A stretch of 64,000 bases of DNA from Melastoma dodecandrum (GCA_029817715.1 JARUPY010000313.1:144941-208940), one strand, 5' to 3'. Shown: positions 1 through 9,100, counted from the stretch's first letter. Numbers and translations: made by a program. The notes: a model not told the origin generated them from the letters alone.

Positions 1-17
1 AGCGCAAGGAGCAGGAC

Positions 18-107
18 ATGAGCTGGGTCGCACCCGTCGTCACGGAAATCTGCGTCGGCATGGAGGTCACGAGCTACGACTCCGCCGACCTCGACGTCCT
101 GTTCTGA
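18..107 (+). CDS. pqqA: PqqA, PQQ precursor peptide (29 aa)
   Basis: This is the ribosomal precursor of pyrroloquinoline quinone (PQQ). The 29-residue peptide carries Glu16 and Tyr20 in the E-x-x-x-Y arrangement whose side chains are cross-linked by PqqE and become the cofactor. An AAGGAG ribosome site at 6-11 sits six bases before the ATG, which fixes the start. It is the first gene of pqqABCDE and is too short for most gene callers. In known systems PqqA is made in excess over the enzymes. Its promoter lies left of the window edge, so regulation cannot be read here. Confidence 0.96.
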   Translation: MSWVAPVVTEICVGMEVTSYDSADLDVLF

Positions 108-134
108 TCAACTCTCGCTGAGCTAGACCCCCGC

Positions 135-1034
135 GTGAAGGCCGTCATCCTCGGATCGGCGGCGGGCGGCGGCGTTCCGCAGTGGAACTGCCGTTGCGCC
201 GTCTGCGAACTGGCCCGCGCGGGTGACCCGCGCGTGCCGTCGCGCACGCAATCGTCGATCGCCGTCACCGCCGACGACGAGCATTGGCTGCTCGTCAACG
301 CCTCGCCGGACATGCGCCAGCAGATCGCGGCCACGCCGGCGCTCTATCCGCGCCACGGCGCGCGCCATTCGCCGATTGCCGCGGTGCTGCTGACGAACGG
401 CGACGTCGACCATGTCGCCGGCCTGCTGACGCTGCGCGAGAGCCAGCCGTTCAAGCTTTTCGCAACAGACGCGACGCGCGAGTCGGTCGATGCCAATCGC
501 ATCTTCTCGGTCGCTAACCCGACGTTCGTGCCCCGCATCACGGTCGCGATGGACGAGCCGTTCGAGCCGGTGCCGGGGCTCAGGGTCGAGATGTTCGCGG
601 TGCCGGGCAAGGTCCCGCTCTGGCTCGAGGACGAGACGCTGAAGATCGGCGAGGCGACCGAGACCACGGTCGGGCTCGACATTTCCGCGGACGGCCGGCG
701 CCTGCTCTACATTCCCGGCTGCGCCGAGGTGACGCAGGCCGTCAAGGCGCGCGTCGCCGGCGCCGACGTTCTGCTCTTCGACGGCACGCTGTGGACCGAC
801 AACGAGATGATCGAGGCGGGCCTCGGCGTCAAATCAGCGCGGCGGATGGGGCACGTCCCCATGTCCGGGCCCGGCGGCTCCCTCGAAAGTCTGGCGGACG
901 TTCGGGTGTCCCGGCGCGTATTCGTCCACATCAACAACACCAACCCGGTCCTCGTGTCGGACTCGAGCGAGCGGGACCAAGCAGAAACCTCCGGCTGGGA
1001 GGTCGGCTACGACGGGATGAGGATCGACCTATGA
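135..1034 (+). CDS. pqqB: PqqB, PQQ biosynthesis metallo-beta-lactamase-fold oxygenase
   Basis: A 299-residue protein starting at GTG, close to the usual 300 residues of the family. The N-terminus (VILGSAAGGGVPQWNC) is the PqqB hallmark, and a zinc-binding CRCAVC cysteine cluster follows. PqqB has a metallo-beta-lactamase-like fold and is reported to hydroxylate the tyrosine part of the PQQ intermediate. It begins 27 bases after pqqA, and its stop overlaps the pqqC start as ATGA, so translation is probably coupled. It is expected to be cytoplasmic. Confidence 0.95.
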   Translation: MKAVILGSAAGGGVPQWNCRCAVCELARAGDPRVPSRTQSSIAVTADDEHWLLVNASPDMRQQIAATPALYPRHGARHSPIAAVLLTNGDVDHVAGLLTLRESQPFKLFATDATRESVDANRIFSVANPTFVPRITVAMDEPFEPVPGLRVEMFAVPGKVPLWLEDETLKIGEATETTVGLDISADGRRLLYIPGCAEVTQAVKARVAGADVLLFDGTLWTDNEMIEAGLGVKSARRMGHVPMSGPGGSLESLADVRVSRRVFVHINNTNPVLVSDSSERDQAETSGWEVGYDGMRIDL

Positions 1035-1774
1035 AGGAAGTTTTGTCGCCGGAAGAGCTCGAGAAGCAGCTGCGCGCGATCGGCGCCAGCCAGTATCACA
1101 ACCTGCATCCGTTCCATAAGCTGCTGCACGGCGGCAAGCTGAACCGCGAGCAGGTGCAGGCCTGGGCGCTCAACCGCTTCTATTACCAGGCGATGATCCC
1201 CATCAAGGACGCGACCATCCTGTCGCGCATGGAGGATCCCGAGCTGCGCCGCATCTGGCGCCAGCGCATCGTCGACCACGACGGCGAGAACGCCGGCGAC
1301 GGCGGCATCGAGCGCTGGCTGATGCTCACCGACGGCCTCGGCTTCGAGCGCGACTACGTCACCTCGCTGCAGGGCCTGCTGCCGGGCACGCGCTTCGCCG
1401 TCGACGCCTACGTGCATTTCGTGCGCGAGAAGCCGATGCTGGAGGCGATCGCCTCGTCGCTGACCGAGCTGTTCTCGCCCAACATCATCTCCGAGCGCGT
1501 CTCGGGCATGCTCAAGAACTACGACTTCATCTCCGAGAAGACGCTGGCCTATTTCGGCAAGCGCCTGACCCAGGCGCCGCGCGATGCCGACTTCGCCCTC
1601 GCCTATGTGAAGGAGCACGCGCGCACCGCCAAGGAACAGGCCGCCGCCTGCGCGGCGCTGCGCTTCAAGTGCAGCGTGCTGTGGACGCAGCTCGACGCGC
1701 TGCAGCATGCCTACGTCGAAGAGGGCGCGATCATCCCGCCGGGCGCCTGGCGGCCGGGGCACGCGGTGTCGTGA
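1031..1774 (+). CDS. pqqC: PqqC, pyrroloquinoline-quinone synthase
   Basis: A 247-residue cofactorless oxidase that performs the last step of PQQ synthesis, ring closure and eight-electron oxidation of AHQQ. The ATG at 1031 is chosen because it overlaps the pqqB stop as ATGA; a longer open frame to the left is not supported. The N-terminal [13 protein letters not shown] and the [17 protein letters not shown] segment are typical of the all-helical PqqC fold. In this operon PqqC and PqqD are separate proteins, unlike Methylobacterium extorquens, where they are fused. Its stop overlaps the pqqD start as GTGA. Confidence 0.96.
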   Translation: MKEVLSPEELEKQLRAIGASQYHNLHPFHKLLHGGKLNREQVQAWALNRFYYQAMIPIKDATILSRMEDPELRRIWRQRIVDHDGENAGDGGIERWLMLTDGLGFERDYVTSLQGLLPGTRFAVDAYVHFVREKPMLEAIASSLTELFSPNIISERVSGMLKNYDFISEKTLAYFGKRLTQAPRDADFALAYVKEHARTAKEQAAACAALRFKCSVLWTQLDALQHAYVEEGAIIPPGAWRPGHAVS

Positions 1775-2055
1775 GCGAGGCGGTGTCCGGCACGAGCGTC
1801 CCCAAGCTGCCGCGCGGCGTGCGCCTGCATTTCGATCAGGTGCGCCAGGCGCATGTGCTGCTCGCGCCGGAGCGGGCCTTCAACGTCGACGGCAATGCGG
1901 TGGCGGTGCTCAAGCTCGTCGACGGGACGCGCTCGGTCGACGACATCGCCGCCTCGCTCGCCGAGACGTACGGGGCGGACAAATCGGTCATCGCGCACGA
2001 TATAGGCAAGATGATCGACGATCTCATCGCCAAGCGCGTGATGGAGGCGGCATGA
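1771..2055 (+). CDS. pqqD: PqqD, PqqA-binding chaperone
   Basis: A 94-residue protein of the RRE (RiPP recognition element) family that binds the PqqA peptide and presents it to PqqE. The GTG start overlaps the pqqC stop (GTGA). The sequence shows the family pattern [12 protein letters not shown], then a receptive [11 protein letters not shown] segment and a C-terminal winged-helix-like part. It ends with an ATGA overlap into pqqE. Being stand-alone and directly before pqqE fits its role as PqqE partner. Confidence 0.93.
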   Translation: MSEAVSGTSVPKLPRGVRLHFDQVRQAHVLLAPERAFNVDGNAVAVLKLVDGTRSVDDIAASLAETYGADKSVIAHDIGKMIDDLIAKRVMEAA

Positions 2056-3185
2056 CGTCTTCCGGCCTGAACATCCCGAACCCCATCGGCGTGCTGATGG
2101 AGCTGACGCATCGCTGTCCGCTCCACTGCCCCTATTGCTCGAACCCGCTCGAGCTCGACAAGCGCTCGGCCGAGATGGACACGGCGACCGTGCTCCGCGT
2201 GCTGGACGAGGCGGCGGCGCTCGGCGTGCTGCACGTGCACCTGTCCGGCGGCGAGCCGACGGCGCGCCAGGACATCGTCGAGATCACCGCCAAATGCGCC
2301 GAGGTGGGCCTCTATTCGAACCTGATCACCTCGGGCGTCGGTCGCGCGCTCGCCGTGCTGCCGGCGCTGGCCGACGCGGGGCTCGATCACGTGCAGCTCT
2401 CGCTGCAGGGCATCGACGTCGCCTCCGCCGACAAGGTCGCCGGCCTCAAGGGCTCGCACGACACCAAGATGAAGTTCGCCGCCGAGATCGCGCGGCTCGG
2501 CCTCGCTCTGACGGTCAACGCGGTGATCCACCGCGGCAACATCGATCAGGTCGAAGGCTTCATCGAGCTGGCGCAGAAGCTCGGCGCGCGCCGGCTCGAG
2601 ATCGCCCACACGCAGTACTATGGTTGGGCCTACACCAATCGCGCGGCGCTGATGCCGGCGCGGCCCGACGTCGACAAGTCGATCCGCATCGTCGAGGCGG
2701 CGCGCAAGCGGCTCTCCGGCACGCTGGTCATCGACCTCGTCGTGCCCGACTATTACGCGCTGCGCCCGAAGGCCTGCGCCGGCGGCTGGGGCCGCAAGCT
2801 GATGAACGTCGCGCCCTCCGGCAAGGTCCTGCCCTGCCACGCGGCGGAATCGATCCCCAACCTCGAGTTCTGGAACGTGAAGGACCATTCGCTCGGCGAC
2901 ATCTGGCGCCGCTCGCCGGCCTTCAACGCCTATCGCGGCACCGACTGGATGCCCGAGCTCTGCCGCACCTGCGAGCGCAAGGAGATCGACTGGGGCGGCT
3001 GCCGCTGCCAGGCGCTCGCGCTGCTCGGCGACGCGGCGGAGACCGACCCCGCCTGCGGCAAGTCGCCGTTCCACGCCAAGATCGAAGCGCTGGCGACGCA
3101 GGAAGCGGCGACAGACGCGCCGCCGGATTACGTGTACCGCAGCCCGGGCCAGCCGGCGCCGCGACAAGTCGAGGAGATATCGTGA
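2052..3185 (+). CDS. pqqE: PqqE, radical SAM peptide cyclase
   Basis: A 377-residue radical S-adenosylmethionine enzyme that makes the carbon-carbon bond between the Glu and Tyr of PqqA. The radical SAM cluster motif CPLHCPYC is at residues 22-29 (C22, C26, C29). A C-terminal SPASM region supplies further cysteines for auxiliary iron-sulfur clusters (CAGGWG, CHAAES, then [16 protein letters not shown]). The length is normal for the family. The start overlaps the pqqD stop (ATGA). The stop overlaps the GTG of the next gene, so two unknown exported proteins are translationally tied to it. Confidence 0.96.
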   Translation: MTSSGLNIPNPIGVLMELTHRCPLHCPYCSNPLELDKRSAEMDTATVLRVLDEAAALGVLHVHLSGGEPTARQDIVEITAKCAEVGLYSNLITSGVGRALAVLPALADAGLDHVQLSLQGIDVASADKVAGLKGSHDTKMKFAAEIARLGLALTVNAVIHRGNIDQVEGFIELAQKLGARRLEIAHTQYYGWAYTNRAALMPARPDVDKSIRIVEAARKRLSGTLVIDLVVPDYYALRPKACAGGWGRKLMNVAPSGKVLPCHAAESIPNLEFWNVKDHSLGDIWRRSPAFNAYRGTDWMPELCRTCERKEIDWGGCRCQALALLGDAAETDPACGKSPFHAKIEALATQEAATDAPPDYVYRSPGQPAPRQVEEIS

Positions 3186-3865
3186 GACGATCGAAGCTTG
3201 GGTTGGGCGCGGCCGCCATCGTCATGCTGGCCGCCCCCATCGTTTCCGTGTCGGCGTTAAGCGCCTCGAACACCGCGTCGGACGTCGCGGCGCTGCTCTT
3301 CGAAAAGCCGCAATGGACCAACGCGCCCGTCGGCTCCTCGCTGGTCTATGACTATTCGCAGAAGGTGCCGGTCAAGTTCGGCCCGACGTTCGACGACAAG
3401 ATCACGCTGAAGCTCGACAAGGGCGACGACGACAAGAGCCGCACCGCCGAGGTGCGCATGTTCTCCGGCGAGCATACGACGCCGGCCGGCCCGTTCCGCT
3501 CCGACGAGCAGAACCCGGTGATGCTGCTGGCGCTGGAAAACAACGTCGAGCAGCTGACAAAGGCCTGGGGCGCCAACCCGCGCTACCTGAAGAACGCCGT
3601 GCGCAAGGCGTGGCGCAACAACGCCAAGATCGAGAACGTGCCGCTGACGGTCGACGGCAAGCAGGTGACCGGCACGCGCATCACCATAGAGCCCTACAAG
3701 AACGACTCCGAAGCGGTGAAGATGGGTGGGCTCGAAACCATGGTCTATACCGTCGAGGTCGCCGATTCGGTGCCCGGCAATCTCGTTCGCGTCGACATCC
3801 ATGCGCCCGACAGCGGCACACCGAGCTTCGTCGAGACGCTGACCTACGCGGGGGAGACGAAGTGA
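3182..3865 (+). CDS. Exported protein of unknown function, coupled to pqqE
   Basis: A 227-residue protein whose GTG start overlaps the pqqE stop (GTGA). The N-terminus has two basic residues and a hydrophobic stretch (about residues 6-24), a signal peptide or membrane anchor. The remainder is polar and looks beta-rich, with no cysteines and no catalytic motif I recognise. Near the C-terminus is a [18 protein letters not shown] segment. It is followed by another exported protein through a second GTGA overlap. From context it may act in the periplasm on PQQ delivery or quinoprotein assembly, but that is inference; no function can be assigned from sequence. Confidence 0.85.
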   Translation: MRRSKLGLGAAAIVMLAAPIVSVSALSASNTASDVAALLFEKPQWTNAPVGSSLVYDYSQKVPVKFGPTFDDKITLKLDKGDDDKSRTAEVRMFSGEHTTPAGPFRSDEQNPVMLLALENNVEQLTKAWGANPRYLKNAVRKAWRNNAKIENVPLTVDGKQVTGTRITIEPYKNDSEAVKMGGLETMVYTVEVADSVPGNLVRVDIHAPDSGTPSFVETLTYAGETK

Positions 3866-4224
3866 GGACGCTTGCGCTCGCCGGCCTGCTGACGCTCGGC
3901 CTCGCCGGCACGATCCCGCCGGTCGCCGCGGCGCCGGCCGGGCTCGTCAACGACTACCCGACGGAAGCGCGAGCGGACTACGTGCTCGGCTGCATGGCGG
4001 CCAACAACCAGACCCGCCAGGCGCTGGCGCATTGCTCGTGTTCGATCGACGTGATCGCCTCGATCCTGCCCTACGACAAGTACGAGCAGGCGGAGACCGT
4101 GCTCTCGATGCGCCAGGGCGTCGGCGCCATCACGCGCGAGTTCAACGAGATCAAGACGATGAACGACATCGTCGCCGACCTGCGCCGCGCGCAGGCGGAG
4201 GCTGAGATCCGCTGCTTCAGGTAG
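3862..4224 (+). CDS. Small exported four-cysteine protein, last gene of pqq operon
   Basis: A 120-residue protein starting at GTG inside the stop of the previous gene. Residues 1-23 form a signal peptide ending near VAA-AP. The mature part is mostly helical, with four cysteines: one in LGCMAA, two in HCSCS and one in the C-terminal RCFR. This suggests two disulfides or a metal site; a c-type heme motif (CxxCH) is absent. Its position makes it a candidate periplasmic partner of the preceding protein or of PQQ enzymes. The function is unknown. Confidence 0.82.
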   Translation: MRTLALAGLLTLGLAGTIPPVAAAPAGLVNDYPTEARADYVLGCMAANNQTRQALAHCSCSIDVIASILPYDKYEQAETVLSMRQGVGAITREFNEIKTMNDIVADLRRAQAEAEIRCFR

Positions 4225-4234
4225 ATGCGGCACA

Positions 4235-4251
4235 GGCGGCGACCCGCCGCC
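4235..4251. terminator. Hairpin between convergent pqq operon and xoxJ
   Basis: A seven-base stem (GGCGGCG / CGCCGCC) with an ACC loop lies in the 66 bases between the convergent stops at 4224 and 4291. Flanking GCACA and TGTGC can extend the stem with a three-base bulge. There is no clear U-run on either strand, so it is a likely but non-classical bidirectional terminator. Confidence 0.5.
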
Positions 4252-4290
4252 GTGTGTGCTGATGCGTGCTGAGCGAGGGGTTCGCGCGAC

Positions 4291-5292
4291 CTACTGGTTT
4301 GTCGGCGCCGGCCCAGGCATCTGGAAGCCCTTCGGGACGGGCTTCGCGCGCTCGCCGGCCTGCGGGGCCGGGGCGTCGCCGCCCGTCGCCGCCGGCTCGA
4401 TTTTCGGCGCCGCCTCGCTCGTCGCCGTGGCGGGCGGGATCAGATGGCCGAGATTGTCGATCAGCGGCACGTTGTAGTCGGTAAGCACGCGATTGATGTC
4501 GGCCTTGCGCTTGCGCAGCACGCCTTCGAGCGTGTGCTTCCACTCGTTCTCGTCGTGGCGGACACCGAGCGCGATTCGGTAGCTGTAGCCCGGCCGATCG
4601 ACATCTTTCAGAAGCGGCGTCATCACGAGCGCGCCGTCCGATGTCTTCACCGACTCGCCGATGAGCGGGCCCCAGACCACCACCGCATCCGTCACCTTGG
4701 CCTTGAGATCGGCCAGCATCACGTCGAGCGGTGAATTGAAGCGGTGATCGACGAGCAGCGGATAGAGCTTGGCCTGGCCGAGCGTGCCGTTCTTCAGCAT
4801 CGCGTCCGTCGGCGGCGTCGCCTCGAACACCCCGATCTTGTGGCCCTTGAGCTTCGGATCGTCGATCGACTGCACGTCGGCGAGCGGGCTGCCCTTCGGC
4901 ACGACGATGACGTAGGTCGAGCGATAATACGGGTTCGTCGCCTGCACCATCTCGGCGCCGATCGTGTAGCCCATCACCACGTCGCAGAGGTCTTCGTTCA
5001 GCGTGTTGCGCACGAAGCCGGGGCCGGACGGCGCCCAGAAATAGCGCACCGGCTTCTTCAGCTCGTTGCCGATGATCTCGGCGATCTTGTTCTCGAAGCC
5101 CTGCTTCTGGCGGTCGCTGAACGGCAGGTTGGCCGGGTCCTCGCAGACGCGCAGGGCGGTGCGGGACACAAGGTCAGGGACGTTCTGCGCCAGGGCCGGG
5201 GGCGACGCGAGGGCCGAGCCGAGAACCGCAGCCGCGGCGATCGTCGCCGTCGAGATCGTCTTCGCGCTCAGCCTATTCGGAAACCTCGGCAC
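4291..5292 (-). CDS. xoxJ: XoxJ, periplasmic binding-protein-like factor for XoxF
   Basis: A 333-residue periplasmic protein of the MxaJ/XoxJ family (quinoprotein-dehydrogenase-associated, solute-binding-protein fold), thought to help activate or fold the methanol dehydrogenase. I chose the GTG at 5292 because AGGAG lies seven bases before it; the open frame continues to 5337 but without a ribosome site. A signal peptide ends near PALAQ. The mature start LRVCEDPANLPFSD is the family hallmark, and one more cysteine occurs in EDLCDVV. The C-terminus has an Ala/Pro-rich tail. It is the last gene of xoxFGJ, separated from xoxG by palindromes. Confidence 0.92.
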   Translation of the reverse strand: MPRFPNRLSAKTISTATIAAAAVLGSALASPPALAQNVPDLVSRTALRVCEDPANLPFSDRQKQGFENKIAEIIGNELKKPVRYFWAPSGPGFVRNTLNEDLCDVVMGYTIGAEMVQATNPYYRSTYVIVVPKGSPLADVQSIDDPKLKGHKIGVFEATPPTDAMLKNGTLGQAKLYPLLVDHRFNSPLDVMLADLKAKVTDAVVVWGPLIGESVKTSDGALVMTPLLKDVDRPGYSYRIALGVRHDENEWKHTLEGVLRKRKADINRVLTDYNVPLIDNLGHLIPPATATSEAAPKIEPAATGGDAPAPQAGERAKPVPKGFQMPGPAPTNQ

Positions 5293-5308
5293 CGGCGATC
5301 TCCTCGCG

Positions 5309-5324
5309 GAACGGACGTCCGTTC
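5309..5324. promoter_or_regulatory. Perfect 16-base palindrome before xoxJ
   Basis: GAACGGAC followed directly by GTCCGTTC, a perfect two-fold palindrome ending sixteen bases upstream of the xoxJ GTG. It overlaps the leader just before the ribosome site. It could be a dimeric regulator site or an RNA structure that affects xoxJ translation. No known operator consensus is recognised. Confidence 0.5.
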
Positions 5325-5365
5325 GGCTACAAACCATTGTCCTATGAGATCCAACGGCGGAAAGG

Positions 5366-5390
5366 CTCGCGATCCGTCCCGGATCGCGAG
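5366..5390 (-). terminator. Hairpin in xoxG-xoxJ gap (first of two)
   Basis: A perfect ten-base stem, CTCGCGATCC / GGATCGCGAG, with a five-base loop. It lies in the intercistronic gap and has no U-run. It is likely an RNA-processing or attenuation structure that lowers xoxJ expression or protects the 3' end of the xoxFG message. Confidence 0.6.
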
Positions 5391-5407
5391 TCGAAAGCCA
5401 TGCGCGA

Positions 5408-5429
5408 CCCCGCGTCGTTCGACGCGGGG
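5408..5429 (-). terminator. Hairpin just after xoxG (second of two)
   Basis: A perfect nine-base stem, CCCCGCGTC / GACGCGGGG, with a GTTC tetraloop, 18 bases downstream of the xoxG stop. Strong GC stem without a U-run; a partial terminator or exonuclease barrier that may set different xoxFG and xoxJ levels. Confidence 0.6.
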
Positions 5430-5446
5430 CAACGTTCGAGGCGCGA

Positions 5447-5848
5447 CTACTTCTCGGTCTTCGGGAACTGCGCGCTGGCGACGCTGTCCTTGGTCAAGGG
5501 CTTGTCGCCCGCCGGCACGTTGTTCTTCTTCAGGATCCAGGCGAGGATCGGATACAGGTTGGCGTCCGACAGCGACTTCGGCGCGTTCTGCGGCATGTTC
5601 TCGTAGACGAAGTCGCGCAGGTCCTTCACCGGCTTGCCGGCGAAGATCGCCTGGAACTTGGCGTCGTGGAGGTTCGGGCCGAGCGCGCCGTCGAGCTTCG
5701 GCCCGTGGCACTGCGCGCAATTGTTGTTGAACTTGACGTGGCCGTCCTCGGCCTGCGCTTCGGTGTAGGGGCCGCTGTCGGCCCGAGCGACGCCGGCGGC
5801 GCCGGCCAGCCCGAGTCCCAGTGCTAGCATAAACCCGACAGCACGCAT
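5447..5848 (-). CDS. xoxG: XoxG, cytochrome c electron acceptor of XoxF
   Basis: A 133-residue periplasmic c-type cytochrome that takes electrons from XoxF. The start at 5848 is supported by GAGGAA about eight bases upstream, and the predicted signal peptide ends near ARA-DS. One heme motif, CAQCH, is at residues 44-48. The likely axial methionine is in YENMPQNAP. The protein is compact, as expected for XoxG, and lies 267 bases after xoxF in the same direction. The reported low redox potential of XoxG cytochromes matches lanthanide enzymes, but potential cannot be read from sequence. Confidence 0.93.
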   Translation of the reverse strand: MRAVGFMLALGLGLAGAAGVARADSGPYTEAQAEDGHVKFNNNCAQCHGPKLDGALGPNLHDAKFQAIFAGKPVKDLRDFVYENMPQNAPKSLSDANLYPILAWILKKNNVPAGDKPLTKDSVASAQFPKTEK

Positions 5849-6060
5849 GGCAGCATTTCCTCGCTTTTGCAGCCGGCTCTCTTCGGCCGGCCTTTGTTGG
5901 CACGCCAACCCAATCGCGGCCTGACGCTGACCCGGCCTTTTATGCCGGTCTCACGACTCGATGGCAATCGCCAGCGTGGTCGCAGGGGCGCCTTTTCTGG
6001 TGAAATTCCAATTGCTTCCGATCGAAATTCCTTTGCCGGCCGGGAGGGGGCGGCAAGGAA

Positions 6061-6088
6061 AAGGGCCGACCCGATTGGGCCGGCCCTT
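6061..6088 (-). terminator. Rho-independent terminator after xoxF
   Basis: On the - strand, an eight-base stem AAGGGCCG / CGGCCCTT encloses an inner CCC/GGG stem with a four-base loop, followed by TTTTCC. It lies 28 bases after the xoxF stop. It probably ends most xoxF transcripts and lets a minority read into xoxG, giving a high XoxF to XoxG ratio. Confidence 0.8.
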
Positions 6089-6115
6089 CCAGTCAGAGAC
6101 TATCTCGCGAGAGTC

Positions 6116-7948
6116 TTAGCTGTTCGGCAGCGAGAACACCGTCAGGGTGCCGCCGAGCGCGGTGTAGTTGTTGAGGGCGGCGTAGCCACCGACGGCGCCG
6201 AGGCCGGCGTTCGGGTCGGTCAGACCAGCGGCGAGACCGATACCGGCCCAACCACCGACGCCCGAGTAGACCGCGACGTACTGCTTGCCCTTGTGCTCGT
6301 AGGTCATCACGTTGCCGATGATGCCCGACGGGGTCTTGAACTTGTAGAGTTCCTTGCCCGTCTTGGCGTCGATCGCCTTCAGGTAACCCTCGAGCGTGCC
6401 GTAGAAGACCACGTCGCCGGCCGTCGCGAGAGCGCCGCCCCACGCCGAGAACTGCTCGGGATCCGACCACACGATCTTACCCTTGGTGGCGTCCCACGCG
6501 ATGAAGTTACCCATGTTGGTGCCGCCCGGCGCCGGGTACATCGAGAGGGTCGCGCCGACGTAGGGCTGACCGGGGGTGTAGCTCACCTTGAACGGCTCGT
6601 AGTCCATGCAGACGTGGTTGGTCGGCACGTAGAACAGGCCGGTGCGGGGCGAGAAGGCCGAAGGCTGCTCGTCCTTGGTGCCGAGAGCCGCCGGGCAGAT
6701 GCCCTTCGAGTTGTTGTCTTCGCCGTTGTGCTCGGGAGCGTATTTGCCCACGACCGTCGGGCGACCGTAGTTCGGCGACGACTTGTCCATGTCGACGCCG
6801 GACGTCCAGTTGACCGCCGGGTCGTACTTCTGCGCGACCAGAAGGTCGCCCGTCTCGCGATTCATCGTGTAGGCGAGACCGTTACGGTCGAAGTGGACCA
6901 GCATCGGCGTCTCTTTGCCGTCGATCTTCTGGTTCACCAACACCATCTCGTTGATGCCGTCGTAGTCCCACTGATCGTGCGGGGTCATCTGGTAGACCCA
7001 CTTGGCCATGCCCGTATCGACGTCACGAGCCCAGATCGACATCGACCACTTGTTGTCACCCGGACGCTGCTTGGGGTTCCACGTCGAAGGGTTGCCCGAG
7101 CCGTAATACATGAGGTTCAGCTTCGGGTCGTAGCCATACCAGCCCCAGGTGCAGCCGCCGCCGGTCTTCCACTGATCGCCTTCCCAGGTCTTCAGCGAGG
7201 AGTCCTTGCCGACCGGCTTGCCGAGCGAGGTGGTCTTCTCCGGATCGACCAGGAGCTCATTGTCCGGGCCTTCCGAGTAAGCACGCCACACGCGCTTGCC
7301 GGTGTTCTCGTCGTACGCGGTCACGTGGCACTGCACGCCGAACTCGCCGCCCGAGATGCCGACGATGACCTTGCCGTTGACCGGCAGGACGGTCGCGGTG
7401 TTGGTCTGGCCCTTCTTGGGATCGCCGTTGGCAACCTTCCACAGTTCCTTGCCGGTCTTGGCGTCGAGCGCCACGACATTGGTGTCGGCTTGGTTCAGGA
7501 AGATCATGCCGTCGTCGTACGCGAGGCCGCGGTTGACGGTATCGCAGCACATGACCGGGATAACCGCCGGATCCTGCTTCGGCGTATAGCGCCACAGAAT
7601 CTTGCCGTCGTTGTTGAGGTCGAGCGCGTAGACGATGTTCGGGAACGGCGTGTGGACGTACATGACGTCGCCGATCACCAGGGGCGAGCCCTCGTGGCCG
7701 CGAAGGACACCCGTCGAGAAGGTCCAGGCGACCTGGAGGTTCTTGACGTTCTTGGCGTTGATCTGGTCGAGCTTCGAATACGCCGTGTTGGCGTAGTCAC
7801 CGCGCTGCTCGACCCAATCGTTGGGGTTCTGCATGAGCTTCGCGGCCGAAGGACCGGAGACCTCTTTCGGCGCGGCGTCGTCGGCCATCACCGGAAGCGA
7901 ATAAGACAGGAGACAGGCAGTGGCGACAGCCAAGCCGATATGTTTCAT
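6116..7948 (-). CDS. xoxF: XoxF, lanthanide-dependent PQQ methanol dehydrogenase
   Basis: A 610-residue periplasmic quinoprotein that oxidises methanol using PQQ and a lanthanide ion. The ATG at 7948 is preceded by GGAGGA. The signal peptide ends near VMA-DD. The vicinal disulfide Cys134-Cys135 (PVMCCDTVN), needed in PQQ alcohol dehydrogenases, is present. W-D-Y-D-G at about residues 327-331 provides the second aspartate (DxD) that distinguishes lanthanide XoxF from calcium MxaF. Repeated tryptophan-docking motifs such as [10 protein letters not shown] mark the eight-bladed propeller. No mxaF or mxaI is in the window, and the PQQ operon lies 2 kb downstream of its stop on the opposite strand. 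Confidence 0.97.
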   Translation of the reverse strand: MKHIGLAVATACLLSYSLPVMADDAAPKEVSGPSAAKLMQNPNDWVEQRGDYANTAYSKLDQINAKNVKNLQVAWTFSTGVLRGHEGSPLVIGDVMYVHTPFPNIVYALDLNNDGKILWRYTPKQDPAVIPVMCCDTVNRGLAYDDGMIFLNQADTNVVALDAKTGKELWKVANGDPKKGQTNTATVLPVNGKVIVGISGGEFGVQCHVTAYDENTGKRVWRAYSEGPDNELLVDPEKTTSLGKPVGKDSSLKTWEGDQWKTGGGCTWGWYGYDPKLNLMYYGSGNPSTWNPKQRPGDNKWSMSIWARDVDTGMAKWVYQMTPHDQWDYDGINEMVLVNQKIDGKETPMLVHFDRNGLAYTMNRETGDLLVAQKYDPAVNWTSGVDMDKSSPNYGRPTVVGKYAPEHNGEDNNSKGICPAALGTKDEQPSAFSPRTGLFYVPTNHVCMDYEPFKVSYTPGQPYVGATLSMYPAPGGTNMGNFIAWDATKGKIVWSDPEQFSAWGGALATAGDVVFYGTLEGYLKAIDAKTGKELYKFKTPSGIIGNVMTYEHKGKQYVAVYSGVGGWAGIGLAAGLTDPNAGLGAVGGYAALNNYTALGGTLTVFSLPNS

Positions 7949-8344
7949 TTGGGCTTCCTCCAGAACGACACTAAGGCAGCAAAACCTGCTGTCGTAGAGC
8001 CGCAAGGTTCCGTTGTTGAGTAACCAGACTTCCTCCGACGACGTCGCTGATTGTTATTGTTTTGATGCGACTGCCTGGTTCCTCGATGTGGTTTCGCCAT
8101 CGGAGACGCCGGACACTACCAACATGCGGTCCGTGCGCAAGACGTTTCTTAGGGAACGCTCATACGCAAATCCTCTGTCTTTCGGCATAGGAAAACGCCG
8201 AAGGAAAAGTCGGTGCAAAAACATTGGGCTGTTGCGTCGCAGCGAACGCAAATTTCTTTAAGCACCTCACGACAAAGATTTTTTTGGGATGCGACGAAAC
8301 CTCGCGGTCGGGAAATCCGTGCCGGGAATTCCGCGGCGGCAGCC
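7949..8344. promoter_or_regulatory. xoxF upstream region (396 bases, no gene)
   Basis: No convincing gene is seen here. The region is richer in A and T than its surroundings, as expected for a strong promoter upstream of xoxF. Read on the - strand it holds an AAAGACA element (forward 8176-8182) resembling the -35 element of some methanol dehydrogenase promoters, but I find no matching -10 at the usual spacing. GGAGGA before 7948 is the xoxF ribosome site. The left part also contains the 3' end of the ABC operon; no clear terminator hairpin is visible there. Confidence 0.5.
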
Positions 8345-9100
8345 TCAGGAAGGGGCTCGACCCGTCTTCCCGCGATCGTGAGGCCCCAAACCAAACAGCC
8401 GGTCCCGCTCGGCGGCGAGCCAGGCCGCGTCCCGGCTGGCTCGGGGCACGGCATAATTCAAGGTCTCTATCACCCGGGTCGGACGCGGGGCGAGGACGTG
8501 GATCGTATCGCTGAAGGTCAGCGCCTCGTCCGAATTATGCGTGACCATCAATACTGTCGCTCGTCTCGCCGCCACCGCGTCGAAGACTGCGGCGCGCAGC
8601 GACGTCGCGCTGGCCTCGTCGAGCGAGACGAAGGCCTCGTCGAGCACCAGCAGGTCGGGCTCGACGGCCAGCCCGCGCGCCAGGGCGACCCGCCGCTGCA
8701 TGCCGAGCGAAAGCTGGTTTGGCCGATGGTGGCGCCAGGCGGCGAGGCCGAGCTCGTGCAACAGAGCGTCGAGCGCGGCCGGGGCGAGGCGCGGCGCCGC
8801 GAGCGTGACGTTCTCGGCCACCGTGCGCCACGGCAGCAGCCGCGGATCCTGGAAGACGACGCCGAGATGCAGCGAGCGCGGCGGCGGCACGATCGTGCCC
8901 TCGAACTCGGCATCGAGCCCCATGATGATGCGCAGCGCCGTCGTCTTGCCGCAGCCCGACGGCCCGAACAGGCAGGTGACCTTCGAGGGCTGCAGCGCGA
9001 AGGCGAGCCCGTCGATGATCTCGAGCTTCGCCGCGCCGCGCCCGCGCGTCTTGCGGGCGATCGCAACGTCAAGAAGCGGCTGATCGCCAGCGTCGGGCAT
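8345..9100 (-). CDS. ABC transporter ATPase, nitrate/sulfonate/taurine type
   Basis: A 251-residue ATP-binding subunit. Walker A GPSGCGKT is at residues 46-53, the Q-loop VVFQDPRLLPWRTV at about 81-94, the signature LSLGM at 130-134, Walker B LLVLDEA at 150-156, and the switch histidine is in MVTHNSDEA. The overall form is that of SsuB/TauB importers. The start overlaps the permease gene by about 32 bases. It is the last gene before xoxF in the same direction, 396 bases upstream. The substrate is unknown; a metal chelate, PQQ-like molecule or organic acid would all fit the context, but this is inference. Confidence 0.9.
   Translation of the reverse strand: MPDAGDQPLLDVAIARKTRGRGAAKLEIIDGLAFALQPSKVTCLFGPSGCGKTTALRIIMGLDAEFEGTIVPPPRSLHLGVVFQDPRLLPWRTVAENVTLAAPRLAPAALDALLHELGLAAWRHHRPNQLSLGMQRRVALARGLAVEPDLLVLDEAFVSLDEASATSLRAAVFDAVAARRATVLMVTHNSDEALTFSDTIHVLAPRPTRVIETLNYAVPRASRDAAWLAAERDRLFGLGPHDRGKTGRAPS

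Noticed and set aside
5867..8023. A 718-residue open frame on the + strand opposite xoxF.
   Set aside because: It is a shadow of the high-GC xoxF gene; the xoxF reading has all family motifs and ribosome site.
8013..8261. A + strand open frame in the xoxF leader.
   Set aside because: No ribosome site, non-protein-like composition, and position within the promoter region.
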